In this document: in pieces, positions 35,835-44,031 of the stretch
Layout: each line of letters opens with the position of its first letter
Position numbering within the stretch: the stretch's first letter is position 1
Source of the DNA: Eubacteriales bacterium
GTDB lineage: Bacteria; Bacillota; Clostridia; Oscillospirales; Acutalibacteraceae
DNA: 64,000 bases
NCBI GenBank assembly: GCA_030533225.1
Contig: JAUNJO010000002.1
Span: 42,174 to 106,173, forward strand
Reading direction: 5' to 3'
Notes under the pieces: generated by a model
The model's input: only the letters and a program-made list of their open reading frames with translations
Told to the model about the DNA's origin: nothing
Database searches by the model: none
Made by a program: the position numbers and the translations under genes

Positions 35835-36245
35835 ATGATGATTTCCACCCGCGGCAGATATGCTCTGCGTGTATTAATTGATTTGGCAGAGCACCAAAAC
35901 GGAGAGTATATTCCCATGAAAGAGGTTGCCGCAAGGCAGGACATTTCTCTCAAATATATTGAGCGTATTTTGCCGTCTCTTAAGAATGCAGGTTTGGTTG
36001 AAGGTTTGCACGGTAAGGGTGGAGGTTATCGGCTGACAAGGCCTCCCGAGGAGTATACGGTGGGCGATATTCTCCGTCTTACCGAGGGAGATTTGGCCCC
36101 TGTTGCCTGTCTTGGCTGTAATGCAAAAGAGTGCAATCGCAGGGGTGAGTGCCGTACTTTTTCCATGTGGGATAAATTCTACGCAATTACCAACGAATAT
36201 TTTGACGGTATCACCTTGGTGGATTTAATGAAGCCGATGGCATAA
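35835..36245 (+). CDS. Rrf2-family transcriptional regulator (CymR/IscR-like)
   Basis: A 136-residue Rrf2 protein. The N-terminal winged helix has STRGRYALRVLIDLAEH, VAARQDISLKYIERILPSLKNAGLV (seen in part) and GKGGGYRLTRPPEEYTVGDI. After it comes VACLGCNAKECNRRGEC near residues 90-106, a four-cysteine cluster in the position where IscR-type members bind an Fe-S cluster. Its position in a cysteine operon favours a CymR-like sulfur regulator; the cysteines allow an Fe-S or redox sensor instead. AAGGAG precedes two adjacent ATG codons (35835 and 35838). Confidence 0.9.
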   Translation: MMISTRGRYALRVLIDLAEHQNGEYIPMKEVAARQDISLKYIERILPSLKNAGLVEGLHGKGGGYRLTRPPEEYTVGDILRLTEGDLAPVACLGCNAKECNRRGECRTFSMWDKFYAITNEYFDGITLVDLMKPMA

Positions 36246-36269
36246 AAGACATATAGCGAATATTACTCA

Positions 36270-36306
36270 AAGCCTTAGTTTTCTTTCGGAGGACTAAGGC
36301 TTTTTG
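36270..36306 (+). terminator. Terminator of metY-cysK-rrf2
   Basis: AAGCCTTAGT (36270-36279) and ACTAAGGCTT (36293-36302) form a 10-bp stem followed by TTTT. Confidence 0.9.
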
Positions 36307-36427
36307 TCATAATCGACCCCTTGTGCTCCGTGATACAAAAATGATACAATACAAATGTAATATATGCGCAGAAAATGTTATCCCGATATCTTGGGAAAAT
36401 CGGTTTAGAGAACGGAGTGGATGAAAG

Positions 36428-37081
36428 ATGATAAACATTCTGATAGTTGAGGACGAGGAAAGCATCGCAAATCTCATAAGTCTTACCCTGTCTCAGCATG
36501 GGTATATCTCCACAATAGCCTCTGACGGAGAAGAGGGTGCAAATTTAGTCGAAAGCAGAAAATTCGACTTGGCGCTTCTGGATGTAATGCTCCCGAAAAT
36601 CGGCGGCTTCGAGCTTTTTGAATACATAAAGAATTTCGATATTCCCGTAATATTCATAACTGCCAAAAGTGCTGTTGCAGACAGAGTAAAGGGACTTAAT
36701 TTAGGAGCAGAGGATTATATCGTCAAGCCTTTCGATATTGCGGAGCTTTTAGCCAGGGTTGACGGTGTATTAAGACGACACAGAAAGTGTGAGGAAATCA
36801 TGTGCTTTGACGATATCAAGATTGACGCAACCTCAAGAATTGTCACAAAGGGCAATAAAAAGGTGGAACTCACCAACAAGGAGTATGAAACCCTTGTTTA
36901 CCTTTTGAGGAATAAGAATATCGCTCTGTATCGGGAAACAATCTACGAGCAGGTGTGGAATGAGCCTTATATGGGTGATACACGCACCGTGGATTTGCAT
37001 ATCCACCGGCTTCGCCAAAAACTCTCTCTGAAGGATAAAATCGAATCCGTCTACAAGGTGGGTTATCGCTTTGTTGACTGA
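36428..37081 (+). CDS. OmpR-family response regulator
   Basis: A 217-residue response regulator. The receiver domain (1-118) has EDEES acidic residues near the start, the phosphoacceptor Asp in LALLDVMLPKIGG near residue 52, VIFITAKS and the conserved Lys in DYIVKPFD. The C-terminal winged helix (about 125-217) includes LTNKEYETLVYLLRNKN and TVDLHIHRLRQKL. It pairs with the histidine kinase 47 bp downstream. The target genes are unknown; the following exported-protein gene is a candidate. Confidence 0.95.
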   Translation: MINILIVEDEESIANLISLTLSQHGYISTIASDGEEGANLVESRKFDLALLDVMLPKIGGFELFEYIKNFDIPVIFITAKSAVADRVKGLNLGAEDYIVKPFDIAELLARVDGVLRRHRKCEEIMCFDDIKIDATSRIVTKGNKKVELTNKEYETLVYLLRNKNIALYRETIYEQVWNEPYMGDTRTVDLHIHRLRQKLSLKDKIESVYKVGYRFVD

Positions 37082-37128
37082 GATTGACTTCTACTTAGCG
37101 GAAAACACTCAAAAGGAGAGAAAAGCTT

Positions 37129-38544
37129 TTGAAATTCGGAATTAAGATTTTTTTGGTTTCCTTTCTCATTATGATTATCTCTTTCGGCACAGGAGGTTTT
37201 CTTCTTGTGAATTCTGTTTTTAATCATAATTTTGAGAGAATAACCGCCTCGGACTTCGAGAATAACCGTTACATTGCCGCCTCCTTGGATGCGGTGATGA
37301 AAAACGCCAAGAGCATGGGTTTTGACAACAACAGCATAAACTTTACAGTCGAGAGCTTCAGAAGTCAAATGGAGGGCAAAAGAGGGGACACAGAGGTAAA
37401 AATCTGCGCCAAAAACCAAACATTTTTGTATGACGGAGACTCTTTTGTCAACAAGTTAGGACATTACGGCTACGGCACAAAGATTTATCATGAGGACGGT
37501 AAATATTACTATCAGGTTGTTACCTGTATTATTCCTGAAAACACGCCGATTTGTGTTGAAACCCTTACGGATATTACCTCGGTTTTTGAGGAGAGAGAAA
37601 GCTATATAGGAACTTTTCAGCTTGTGCTCATAGCCGTTGCTGCGGTGGCATCCGCTATGCTCTGGGTTTTTTCCTACTACATAACCCGACCGCTGAATAA
37701 ACTTAAAAAAGCCGCCGGAGAGATTGCCTCGGGAGATTATTCGGTCAGGGCAAATTTTTCTTTGCGAAAAGCAGGTTCGGAGGAGGTTTATGCTCTTGGC
37801 AGCAGCTTTGATACCATGGCCGAGAGCATGGAGCGACACGTTGAAAAACTCAAGGAGGAAACACGCAGAAGGGACGATTTCGTAGGTAACTTCACCCACG
37901 AACTCAAAACTCCTCTGACCTCGGTAATCGGTTACAGCGATATGCTCAGAAGCTATGATTTGCCCGAGGAAAAGAGGCGTGAATGTGCGGATTTAATCTA
38001 TAAAGAGGGCAAGCGTCTTGAGGCGCTTTCCGTTAATCTTCTGGACCTTATGGTGCTGAAAAAAGAGGGAGTGAAATATGAAAAACTCTCTGCAAAATCA
38101 CTTTTTGAGGACACCGAAAAGACTCTCAGGTTTCTTCTTGAAAAGTACTCCGTCAGCTTAAAAATCAGCCCGGAGGACTGTTTTGTTCTGGGGGAACCCT
38201 CCCTTGTGAAAACGTTGATTTATAACCTTGTGGATAACGGAGCAAAAGCCTCAAAGCCTCAGGATGAAATTGAAATTTCGGGCACTTTGGAGGGAGAAAA
38301 ATACAGAATAAGCGTAAGGGACAGGGGCAGAGGAATACCGAAGGAGGAAATAGACAAGGTTTTGGAGCCTTTCTATATGGTGGACAAATCAAGAGCGAGA
38401 AAGCAGGGAGGCGCCGGACTGGGGCTTGCTCTTTGTTCGGAGCTTGCCCGGCTTCATCAGGGAAGCCTGCAAATTGAAAGCACGGAAAACAGGGGTACTG
38501 TTGTGAGCTTTACTCTCCCTGTTTATAAGGAGGAGGAAAAATGA
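37129..38544 (+). CDS. Sensor histidine kinase
   Basis: A 471-residue kinase. Transmembrane helices at about 5-27 and 163-185 flank an exterior sensing domain of about 135 residues. A HAMP linker (about 186-240) leads to the HisKA box FVGNFTHELKTPLTSVIGYSDML, whose His is the phosphorylation site. The catalytic domain has NLVDNGAKAS (N box), DRGRGIPKEE (G1) and GGAGLGLAL (G2). The start is a TTG at 37129 with AGGAG upstream. It overlaps the next gene by four bases. The stimulus is not evident. Confidence 0.94.
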   Translation: MKFGIKIFLVSFLIMIISFGTGGFLLVNSVFNHNFERITASDFENNRYIAASLDAVMKNAKSMGFDNNSINFTVESFRSQMEGKRGDTEVKICAKNQTFLYDGDSFVNKLGHYGYGTKIYHEDGKYYYQVVTCIIPENTPICVETLTDITSVFEERESYIGTFQLVLIAVAAVASAMLWVFSYYITRPLNKLKKAAGEIASGDYSVRANFSLRKAGSEEVYALGSSFDTMAESMERHVEKLKEETRRRDDFVGNFTHELKTPLTSVIGYSDMLRSYDLPEEKRRECADLIYKEGKRLEALSVNLLDLMVLKKEGVKYEKLSAKSLFEDTEKTLRFLLEKYSVSLKISPEDCFVLGEPSLVKTLIYNLVDNGAKASKPQDEIEISGTLEGEKYRISVRDRGRGIPKEEIDKVLEPFYMVDKSRARKQGGAGLGLALCSELARLHQGSLQIESTENRGTVVSFTLPVYKEEEK

Positions 38545-39233
38545 AAAGAATAAGGAATTTCATCATACCGCTTCTTGCTTTGCTTGTTACCCTGGGGATA
38601 ATAATGTTTCCAAAGGCGTACTACGCTGTTTTTGACAGAAATATAGAAGCTTCAGACCCTGTAAGAGGAGTCCACAGCTTTGAAAACCCGGGGGGAGAGC
38701 TTACTCCCACCCAGGTCTATAAGCTCTTTTCCGAGGGAGGCGCTTTGATAGCCGACACACCCCTTGTAAACAGCTTCGACGGGGCGGACGACTTAACGAG
38801 AGAAGCTCTCAAAAATCTTGAGAACAGCTTTTCGGCAAAGAACTGCTTTACCGATGAAATATTGCGTTTTATGGGGTTTGAGAGTATTGAGTCCTACTGC
38901 CTGACAACATACTGCGGAGTTGTGGACTCACAGCCCGTAACTCTGACGCTCCTGGGCGCGCAGGGCAAGGTTGACGAGGTTCAGTACACGGTTACCATAG
39001 ATGTAGATACGGGTACGGTCTATGATTTTTCCGTTTCTGCAGGTATGATAACGGATATGTATTACTATGATGAGGAGACCGCAAAAGAAGTCGCTTCGGA
39101 TCTTGCTTCTTATTGGGATATTTCGGGGGAGGATATATGCGACAAAATATGCTTAGAGGTAATCCCCCCTGCATTCTTTTATTTTTCTTTGATAGATACC
39201 AACCGCTTTTATACAGAATCGATACAAGACTGA
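38541..39233 (+). CDS. Membrane-anchored exterior protein of the two-component operon (unknown)
   Basis: A 230-residue protein with one N-terminal hydrophobic helix (about 6-26, FIIPLLALLVTLGIIMFP) and an otherwise soluble, acidic exterior domain ending near TDMYYYDEETAKEVASDLASYW and a final hydrophobic stretch. I do not recognise a family. It overlaps the kinase stop (ATGA), so it is co-translated with the kinase and may be its accessory or its main regulated output. No catalytic motif is visible. Confidence 0.72.
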   Translation: MKRIRNFIIPLLALLVTLGIIMFPKAYYAVFDRNIEASDPVRGVHSFENPGGELTPTQVYKLFSEGGALIADTPLVNSFDGADDLTREALKNLENSFSAKNCFTDEILRFMGFESIESYCLTTYCGVVDSQPVTLTLLGAQGKVDEVQYTVTIDVDTGTVYDFSVSAGMITDMYYYDEETAKEVASDLASYWDISGEDICDKICLEVIPPAFFYFSLIDTNRFYTESIQD

Positions 39234-39248
39234 TACAGCTAAGAAACA

Positions 39249-39281
39249 AACCTCCTGTAAGATGATTACAGGAGGTTTTCA
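39249..39281 (+). terminator. Hairpin after the two-component operon, overlapping the next gene's ribosome binding site
   Basis: AACCTCCTGTAA (39249-39260) and TTACAGGAGGTT (39266-39277) form a 12-bp perfect stem with a five-base loop, followed by a short TTC. The 3' arm contains AGGAGG, the only good ribosome binding site for the GTG start at 39284. It may be a terminator, a translational lock, or both. Confidence 0.7.
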
Positions 39282-39283
39282 GC

Positions 39284-40270
39284 GTGGCTATTAATGAGTA
39301 TGAGATTTATAATCTGAAACATGAGCGAGGCTCGTTTATGCAGTCGCTTCTGTGGAGCGAGGTAAAGAACAAGTGGAAAAGCGAGACTGCGGTGGTGCGG
39401 GATTCCTGCGGAAATGTTACCGCCGGAGCGCAGATTTTAGTAAGGAAGCTTCCCCTTGTGCCCTACTCTTTTATGTATATTCCCAGAGGCCCTCTTTGGG
39501 ATGGAGAAAACCCTCAGAGCTTTTGCGAGCTTTTCAAAAAAATCGAGGCACTTGCAAAGAAACACAGGTGCTTTTGCCTGAGAGCAGACCCACAGATTGA
39601 CGAGACGGATACTGCGAGCATAGAGCTTTTGAAATCTCTGGGTTTTCTGCACCGAAGCGACAGAGTGGGTTATGAAAATACCCAGTGCAGAGAAAACTAT
39701 GTGCTTTTTATCCGCGGCAGAAGTCAGGAGGAAATTTTCGGAAGCTTAAGGCCGAAGTGCAGATACAATATCCGCCTTGCAGAAAGAAAAGGCGTGGAGT
39801 GCAGGTTTTACGGCGAGGAAATGACGGAGGTTTTTTACAGGCTTCTGAGAGAAACCGCACAGCGTGACGGATTTGAAATCCGAAGCCGGGAATACTACGA
39901 AAGACTGCTCCGAACTTTCGGAGAAAACGCAAAGCTTTGTATTAGCAGCAAGGACGGGGAGGCTCTGTCCGCCGCTATATACCTCAAGTACGGAAACAGA
40001 GCCACCTATTTGGTCGGCGCATCCTCAAACAGCCACCGTGAGTATATGCCCAACTACCTTATGCAGTGGACTATGATAAAGCAGGCCGTAAGCAGCGGAG
40101 TAGAAATTTACGACTTCGGAGGCATTCCCTACTACTATGACGAAAACCACAGAAACTTCGGAGTTTACCGTTTCAAAAGGCAGTTTTCGGGAGAAATCGT
40201 CACCTATGCAGGCGAATTTGAGTATATATTTTCAAAGAGGTTTTATAACCTCGGAAAGCATTTTATATAG
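39284..40270 (+). CDS. FemAB/GNAT-type peptidoglycan bridge aminoacyltransferase
   Basis: A 328-residue protein of the FemABX family. FMQSLLWSEVKNKWKS near residue 18, SFMYIPRGPLWDGENP near residue 60 and SLRPKCRYNIRLAERKGVE near residue 155 are the N-terminal transferase domain. DGFEIRSREYYERLL and YLVGASSNSHREYMPNYLMQW lie in the second half, followed by YDFGGIPYYYDENHRNFGVYRFKRQFSG (in part), the typical C-terminal FemX segment. Members add amino acids from tRNA to lipid II or peptidoglycan stem peptides. The start GTG 39284 uses an AGGAGG buried in a hairpin. It lacks the long coiled-coil arm of FemA. Confidence 0.85.
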   Translation: MAINEYEIYNLKHERGSFMQSLLWSEVKNKWKSETAVVRDSCGNVTAGAQILVRKLPLVPYSFMYIPRGPLWDGENPQSFCELFKKIEALAKKHRCFCLRADPQIDETDTASIELLKSLGFLHRSDRVGYENTQCRENYVLFIRGRSQEEIFGSLRPKCRYNIRLAERKGVECRFYGEEMTEVFYRLLRETAQRDGFEIRSREYYERLLRTFGENAKLCISSKDGEALSAAIYLKYGNRATYLVGASSNSHREYMPNYLMQWTMIKQAVSSGVEIYDFGGIPYYYDENHRNFGVYRFKRQFSGEIVTYAGEFEYIFSKRFYNLGKHFI

Positions 40271-40272
40271 TG

Positions 40273-40307
40273 AAAGCCTTAGCGTCATTTCGGATGCTAA
40301 GGCTTTT
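40273..40307 (+). terminator. Terminator of the FemAB-type gene
   Basis: AAAGCCTTAGC (40273-40283) and GCTAAGGCTTT (40296-40306) form an 11-bp stem ending in T. It lies three bases after the stop and may also serve the convergent DUF6062 gene. Confidence 0.88.
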
Positions 40308-40312
40308 GCTTA

Positions 40313-41020
40313 TTATTCTTCTGTGTTTTCCCGGGTTTCGGGGTGAATCTTCACCAAAAATTCAAGGTCGCGCTCAATGGCGTCACGGCTGTTGCCCCAG
40401 TCTGCGCCACGGCTTTGGTAGTCAAACATCTTGCAAAAATGGGAGGTGTCGTCAATCAAAAGCCGGAGCTGATTTTTGCAGAGGGTTGCGGTGTCGGCGT
40501 GGAAGGGGGCCTGAAGCTTCGAGGGCAGGTACTTCACGGAAAGCTCTGTCACAAACCGGTAGTGGTCAAGGCAGATGTACTCCTGCTCTGTGTAAAGCTT
40601 TCTGAAGTCCTCGCTCTTCTGCCACTGCACGAAAACCGTCTGCATAAAATGCTCTGCATCAAAGCGGATTCTGTCGCAGATATAACAGCTTTCCTGCATA
40701 TTTTTAAGTGCCTGAAGCTTCTTTTTATCGGGCTTCGAATTTACATCTTTCGGCATGTATTTTTCCATGATTTCCCCAAGGTGAGTTTGGAGAATCAGGG
40801 CGTTGGGAAGCCTTTTGCCCACCTGAGTGATTTTTATGAAGTGCCTTTCGCAAAAGCCTTTTTGGTTGGTTTGTACCCGGGTTTGAGGGTCCATCATGGC
40901 GCTTCCCGTGATGAAGTTTGCGTATTGCTCCTCAAGCATCTCATACATTCGGCAGATGGGACATCCCTTTTTTTCTCCCCAAATATCGTTGATGGGAATT
41001 GTGCAGATTGTTTCTTTCAT
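40313..41020 (-). CDS. DUF6062 family protein (metal-binding motifs)
   Basis: A 235-residue soluble protein that I assign to DUF6062. GCPICRMYEMLEEQYANFI near the N-terminus, KGFCERHF near residue 58, ESCYICDRIRFDAEHFM near residue 112 and YICLDHYRFV near residue 150 repeat a CxxC...CxxH pattern, which suggests two zinc or other metal sites. No function is established to my knowledge. ATG 41020 is chosen since GAGGTG is correctly spaced; a GTG three codons upstream is inside that site. It is convergent with the FemAB-type gene. Confidence 0.75.
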   Translation of the reverse strand: MKETICTIPINDIWGEKKGCPICRMYEMLEEQYANFITGSAMMDPQTRVQTNQKGFCERHFIKITQVGKRLPNALILQTHLGEIMEKYMPKDVNSKPDKKKLQALKNMQESCYICDRIRFDAEHFMQTVFVQWQKSEDFRKLYTEQEYICLDHYRFVTELSVKYLPSKLQAPFHADTATLCKNQLRLLIDDTSHFCKMFDYQSRGADWGNSRDAIERDLEFLVKIHPETRENTEE

Positions 41021-41117
41021 ATTGTGCACCTCGGATTTTATAAATTATAAATATATCATAGCATAAAGGAACAAAATATGCTATTATTAATTCAGAGATT
41101 TTTTGGGGGTGTACAGT

Positions 41118-41957
41118 ATGGATTACATTTTTGAGAAAAATACCGTGAAAGTCCCCGGCGTTTCGGGGTTTGATTTAGGCGATACCCTCATGTGCGGACA
41201 GAGCTTTCGCTGGAGAGAGAACCCCGACGGCTCCTTCAGTGGTACCGCCTATGGCAGGAGCGTAACGGTAAAGCTGGAGAAAGACGACTTTTACATAATC
41301 GGCACAACGGCAGAGGATTTTGAGAATATCTGGCGCGGATATTTTGATTTGGATACCGACTACGAAAAAATACGGGAGGAGCTTTCAAAGCTTCACCCAA
41401 CCCTGGGCGAAGCGGCAAAATTTGCTCCGGGTATTCGGATTTTGCGTCAGGAGCCTTTTGAGGCGCTTATTTCTTTTATTATTTCCCAGAACAACAACAT
41501 CAAGAGAATCGAGGGCATAGTGGACAGGCTCTGCGAAAATTTCGGCGAGGAAAACGAGTCGGGGGAATACGCCTTCCCGACTGCAGAAAAGCTAGCGAAG
41601 CTTACCCCCGAGGAGCTGTCGCCCATTCGCGCAGGCTTTCGTCACCGATATATAATCGACGCTTCTCAAAAGGTTGCGTCGGGAGAGGTCGACCTTGAAA
41701 GATGCAGAGCAAATTCCTTCGAAGAGGCGAAGCGGGAGCTTATGACCGTTGTGGGTGTGGGGGAAAAGGTGGCGGACTGCGTTCTCCTATACGGACTTCA
41801 TAAGGTCAGCGCCTTTCCCATGGATGTTTGGATGAAACGAGCCATGAAGAAGCTTTTTCCCGATGTGAATCCCGAGAGCTTCGGTGAGTACGCAGGGGTG
41901 GCACAGCAGTACATATTTCACTACTCCCGGCTCCACCCGGAGCTTTTCGACGAATAA
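41118..41957 (+). CDS. 8-oxoguanine DNA glycosylase (OGG1-type, HhH-GPD)
   Basis: A 279-residue bifunctional glycosylase/AP lyase. An OGG N-terminal domain (about 10-105, LMCGQSFRWRENPDGSFSG seen in part) precedes the HhH-GPD fold with SFIISQNNNIKRIEGIVDRL near residue 120. ELMTVVGVGEKVADCVLLYGLH near residue 215 carries the catalytic Lys (GEKVADC), and FPMDVWMKRAM carries the catalytic Asp. It excises oxidised guanine from DNA. ATG 41118 follows GGGGGTG. It is transcribed alone or with murT-gatD, which follows 64 bp later. Confidence 0.92.
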   Translation: MDYIFEKNTVKVPGVSGFDLGDTLMCGQSFRWRENPDGSFSGTAYGRSVTVKLEKDDFYIIGTTAEDFENIWRGYFDLDTDYEKIREELSKLHPTLGEAAKFAPGIRILRQEPFEALISFIISQNNNIKRIEGIVDRLCENFGEENESGEYAFPTAEKLAKLTPEELSPIRAGFRHRYIIDASQKVASGEVDLERCRANSFEEAKRELMTVVGVGEKVADCVLLYGLHKVSAFPMDVWMKRAMKKLFPDVNPESFGEYAGVAQQYIFHYSRLHPELFDE

Positions 41958-42021
41958 ACCTTGTAAATTCCCGTGAACGGTAGTATTATATATTAAGTTT
42001 TTGATGTGAAAAGGTGTTTCT

Positions 42022-43353
42022 ATGAAGATTAAAGTATTTCTTGCGGTTTTGCTTTGCAAAACCCTGCGTTTCGGAGCAAAGCTTTTCGGCAGAGGCTCAA
42101 GCCTGCCCGGTCAGCTTACCCTCAAGGTGTTTCCCGATATTTTGAAGTACATTGAGCTTCCGAAAAAGGTTATCGCCGTCACCGGAAGTTCGGGTAAAAC
42201 ATCTACTGTGGAGATGATTGCCCGTGTGCTTACAAAGTCGGGAGTTAAGGTTGCATACAACAGGGAGGGCTCCAATCAGATTGAGGGTGTTACCACATTT
42301 CTCTTGTGTGCGTGCAGTCTTTCGGGAAAAGTAAGGAGCGATGTTGTGCTGATGGAGAGCGACGAGCGTTACGCCCGCCACACCTTCAGGTATTTCAAGC
42401 CCACACAGCTTATTATCACAAATCTTTACCGTGACCAGCTTACCCGAAACGGTCATCCCGAATGGGTTTATGATGTAATCTCCGAGTGTATTGACGATTC
42501 TATGGAGCTTATCCTCAATGCCGATGACCCCCTTGTTTCCAAGTTCGGCAAGGACAGAAAAAATGTCCGCTATTTCGGTGCGGACAGGCTCTCCTTTGAC
42601 ACGGACAAAAACACCTCTGTTTACGATGACGGAAAGTACTGCCCCTGCTGTAAAGCGCCCATGGAGTATGAATACTATCACTACAATCACATCGGCTGTT
42701 ACGAATGTAAAAACTGCGGGCACAGAAAGCAGAAAACCTCATGGACAATCACCGACGCAAGCCTTGAGGAGGGCTATGTAACCCTAAACGGCAAGTACAG
42801 GGTGGAGCTTTCGTTTTCGAGCATATATCATTGCTACAACATTCTTGTTGCATTTGCGGTGGCAGATATTGTGGGTGTGGAGCCGGAAAAAGCGGTTGAA
42901 GCACTTTCGAATTACGACTTGACCTCAGGCAGAATTGTGAACTTCAAGGTGGGGGAAAGAGAAGGCACTCTCCTTGTTTCCAAGCACGAAAATTCCGTTT
43001 CCTACGACCAGTCTATCCGCGTTGCAAGGGAAGACAAAAGGGATGTTACCGTTCTTGTTATGGTTGACGCAATCAGCCGTAAGTATAAGACGTACGAGAC
43101 CTCTTGGCTTTGGGACATTGATTTTGAACTTCTCAAAAGCGAAAATGTCAGGGAAATTCTCCTCGTGGGACATTATCACAAGGATCTGGCGGTTCGCTTC
43201 TCCTTTACCGGAATTGACGAGGAAATAATAAAGGAGTTTGAGAGCGTTTCAGAGGCTGTGGAGTATCTTAGAAAGGGCAGGAATTTTATCTATGTAATCA
43301 CCTGCTTCTCCGATAAGCAGAAATTCTTGGATTTGGCGGAGGTAGAGCAGTGA
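42022..43353 (+). CDS. murT: MurT, Mur-ligase-like subunit of lipid II isoglutaminyl synthase
   Basis: A 443-residue Mur ligase homologue. The ATP-binding loop is VIAVTGSSGKTSTVEMIA near residue 55. A Cys4 zinc ribbon insert (CPCCKAPMEYEY... with CYECKNCG) lies near residues 208-235, typical of MurT. The DUF1727 C-terminal domain contains ETSWLWDIDFELL near residue 355. MurT activates the alpha-carboxyl of D-Glu in lipid II for amidation with ammonia from GatD. Here the segment before SWLWD is longer than usual and an expected Asp appears as Glu, matching a degenerate GatD next door. The stop overlaps gatD by four bases. Confidence 0.88.
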   Translation: MKIKVFLAVLLCKTLRFGAKLFGRGSSLPGQLTLKVFPDILKYIELPKKVIAVTGSSGKTSTVEMIARVLTKSGVKVAYNREGSNQIEGVTTFLLCACSLSGKVRSDVVLMESDERYARHTFRYFKPTQLIITNLYRDQLTRNGHPEWVYDVISECIDDSMELILNADDPLVSKFGKDRKNVRYFGADRLSFDTDKNTSVYDDGKYCPCCKAPMEYEYYHYNHIGCYECKNCGHRKQKTSWTITDASLEEGYVTLNGKYRVELSFSSIYHCYNILVAFAVADIVGVEPEKAVEALSNYDLTSGRIVNFKVGEREGTLLVSKHENSVSYDQSIRVAREDKRDVTVLVMVDAISRKYKTYETSWLWDIDFELLKSENVREILLVGHYHKDLAVRFSFTGIDEEIIKEFESVSEAVEYLRKGRNFIYVITCFSDKQKFLDLAEVEQ

Positions 43354-43979
43354 AAATCCTGTATTTATACTATGATATTATGAATCTCTACGGAGAAAGC
43401 GGAAATATCCGCATGGTCGAGAGAATGTTCCGTGAAGCGGGGCAGGATGTGGAGGTCGACGGAAAGACCGTGACCGATAAGCATATAGATTTTGAGAAGT
43501 ACGATTTCATCTACTGCGGTGCAGGAAGCGAAAATTCAAGGGATGTGGTACTGCGCCACCTAAGCTTCTTTAAGGACAGCCTGAAAAAAGCTTTTGAAAG
43601 CTCAACGGTGATGCTCTTTACAGGTAATTCCTACGAGATGCTCGGCAGGGAAATTGCCCTGGGAGACAGCAAAACAGAGGGCTTGGGGCTCTTTGATTTC
43701 ACAGTCCGGGAGCAGAGGAAAGACCGATATTCGGGGGATGTTACCTTCAGGAGCAAACTTTTTGAGGGTGAGCTCATAGGCTATATCAACAAGTGCTCCA
43801 AGGTTGAGGGCATAAAGAATCCTCTCTTTGAGATTGAACAGGTTGTGGGTACGGTGGAGACCGGGAGTGAGGGAATACACGAGAGAAACTTCTTCGGTAC
43901 CCAAATTATAGGGCCTATTTTGGTGAAAAACCCCGACTTTGCAAATTATATTGTAAATCTTGTACTGAGCAGAATATAA
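43350..43979 (+). CDS. gatD: GatD-like glutamine amidotransferase subunit lacking catalytic Cys and His
   Basis: A 209-residue class I amidotransferase-fold protein that overlaps murT, the standard place of gatD. YYDIMNLYGESGNIRMV and GLGLFDFTVREQRKDRYSGDV align with GatD. In Staphylococcus aureus GatD the nucleophile elbow reads ICGGYQFLG; here it reads TGNSYEMLG, with Gly at the Cys position. The conserved GTYLHGPIL is GTQIIGPIL, without the catalytic His. The substrate-loop NHGGR is also missing. So the fold and MurT pairing seem kept while glutaminase activity is probably lost. The alignment was made by eye from memory of the S. aureus protein. Confidence 0.8.
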   Translation: MKILYLYYDIMNLYGESGNIRMVERMFREAGQDVEVDGKTVTDKHIDFEKYDFIYCGAGSENSRDVVLRHLSFFKDSLKKAFESSTVMLFTGNSYEMLGREIALGDSKTEGLGLFDFTVREQRKDRYSGDVTFRSKLFEGELIGYINKCSKVEGIKNPLFEIEQVVGTVETGSEGIHERNFFGTQIIGPILVKNPDFANYIVNLVLSRI

Positions 43980-43984
43980 AAAAT

Positions 43985-44010
43985 AAGGCTGTGACAAGCG
44001 TCACAGCCTT
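43985..44010. terminator. Terminator between gatD and fba
   Basis: AAGGCTGTGAC (43985-43995) and GTCACAGCCTT (44000-44010) form an 11-bp stem with a four-base loop. It lies between convergent genes and probably serves both. Confidence 0.85.
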
Positions 44011-44031
44011 TGCTTTGCCTGTTTTGCGGAA

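Noticed and set aside
39284-39300. Read-through fusion of the two-component operon with the FemAB-type gene
   Set aside because: The upstream gene has its own stop at 39231-39233 and a hairpin separates the two; the genes are only adjacent.
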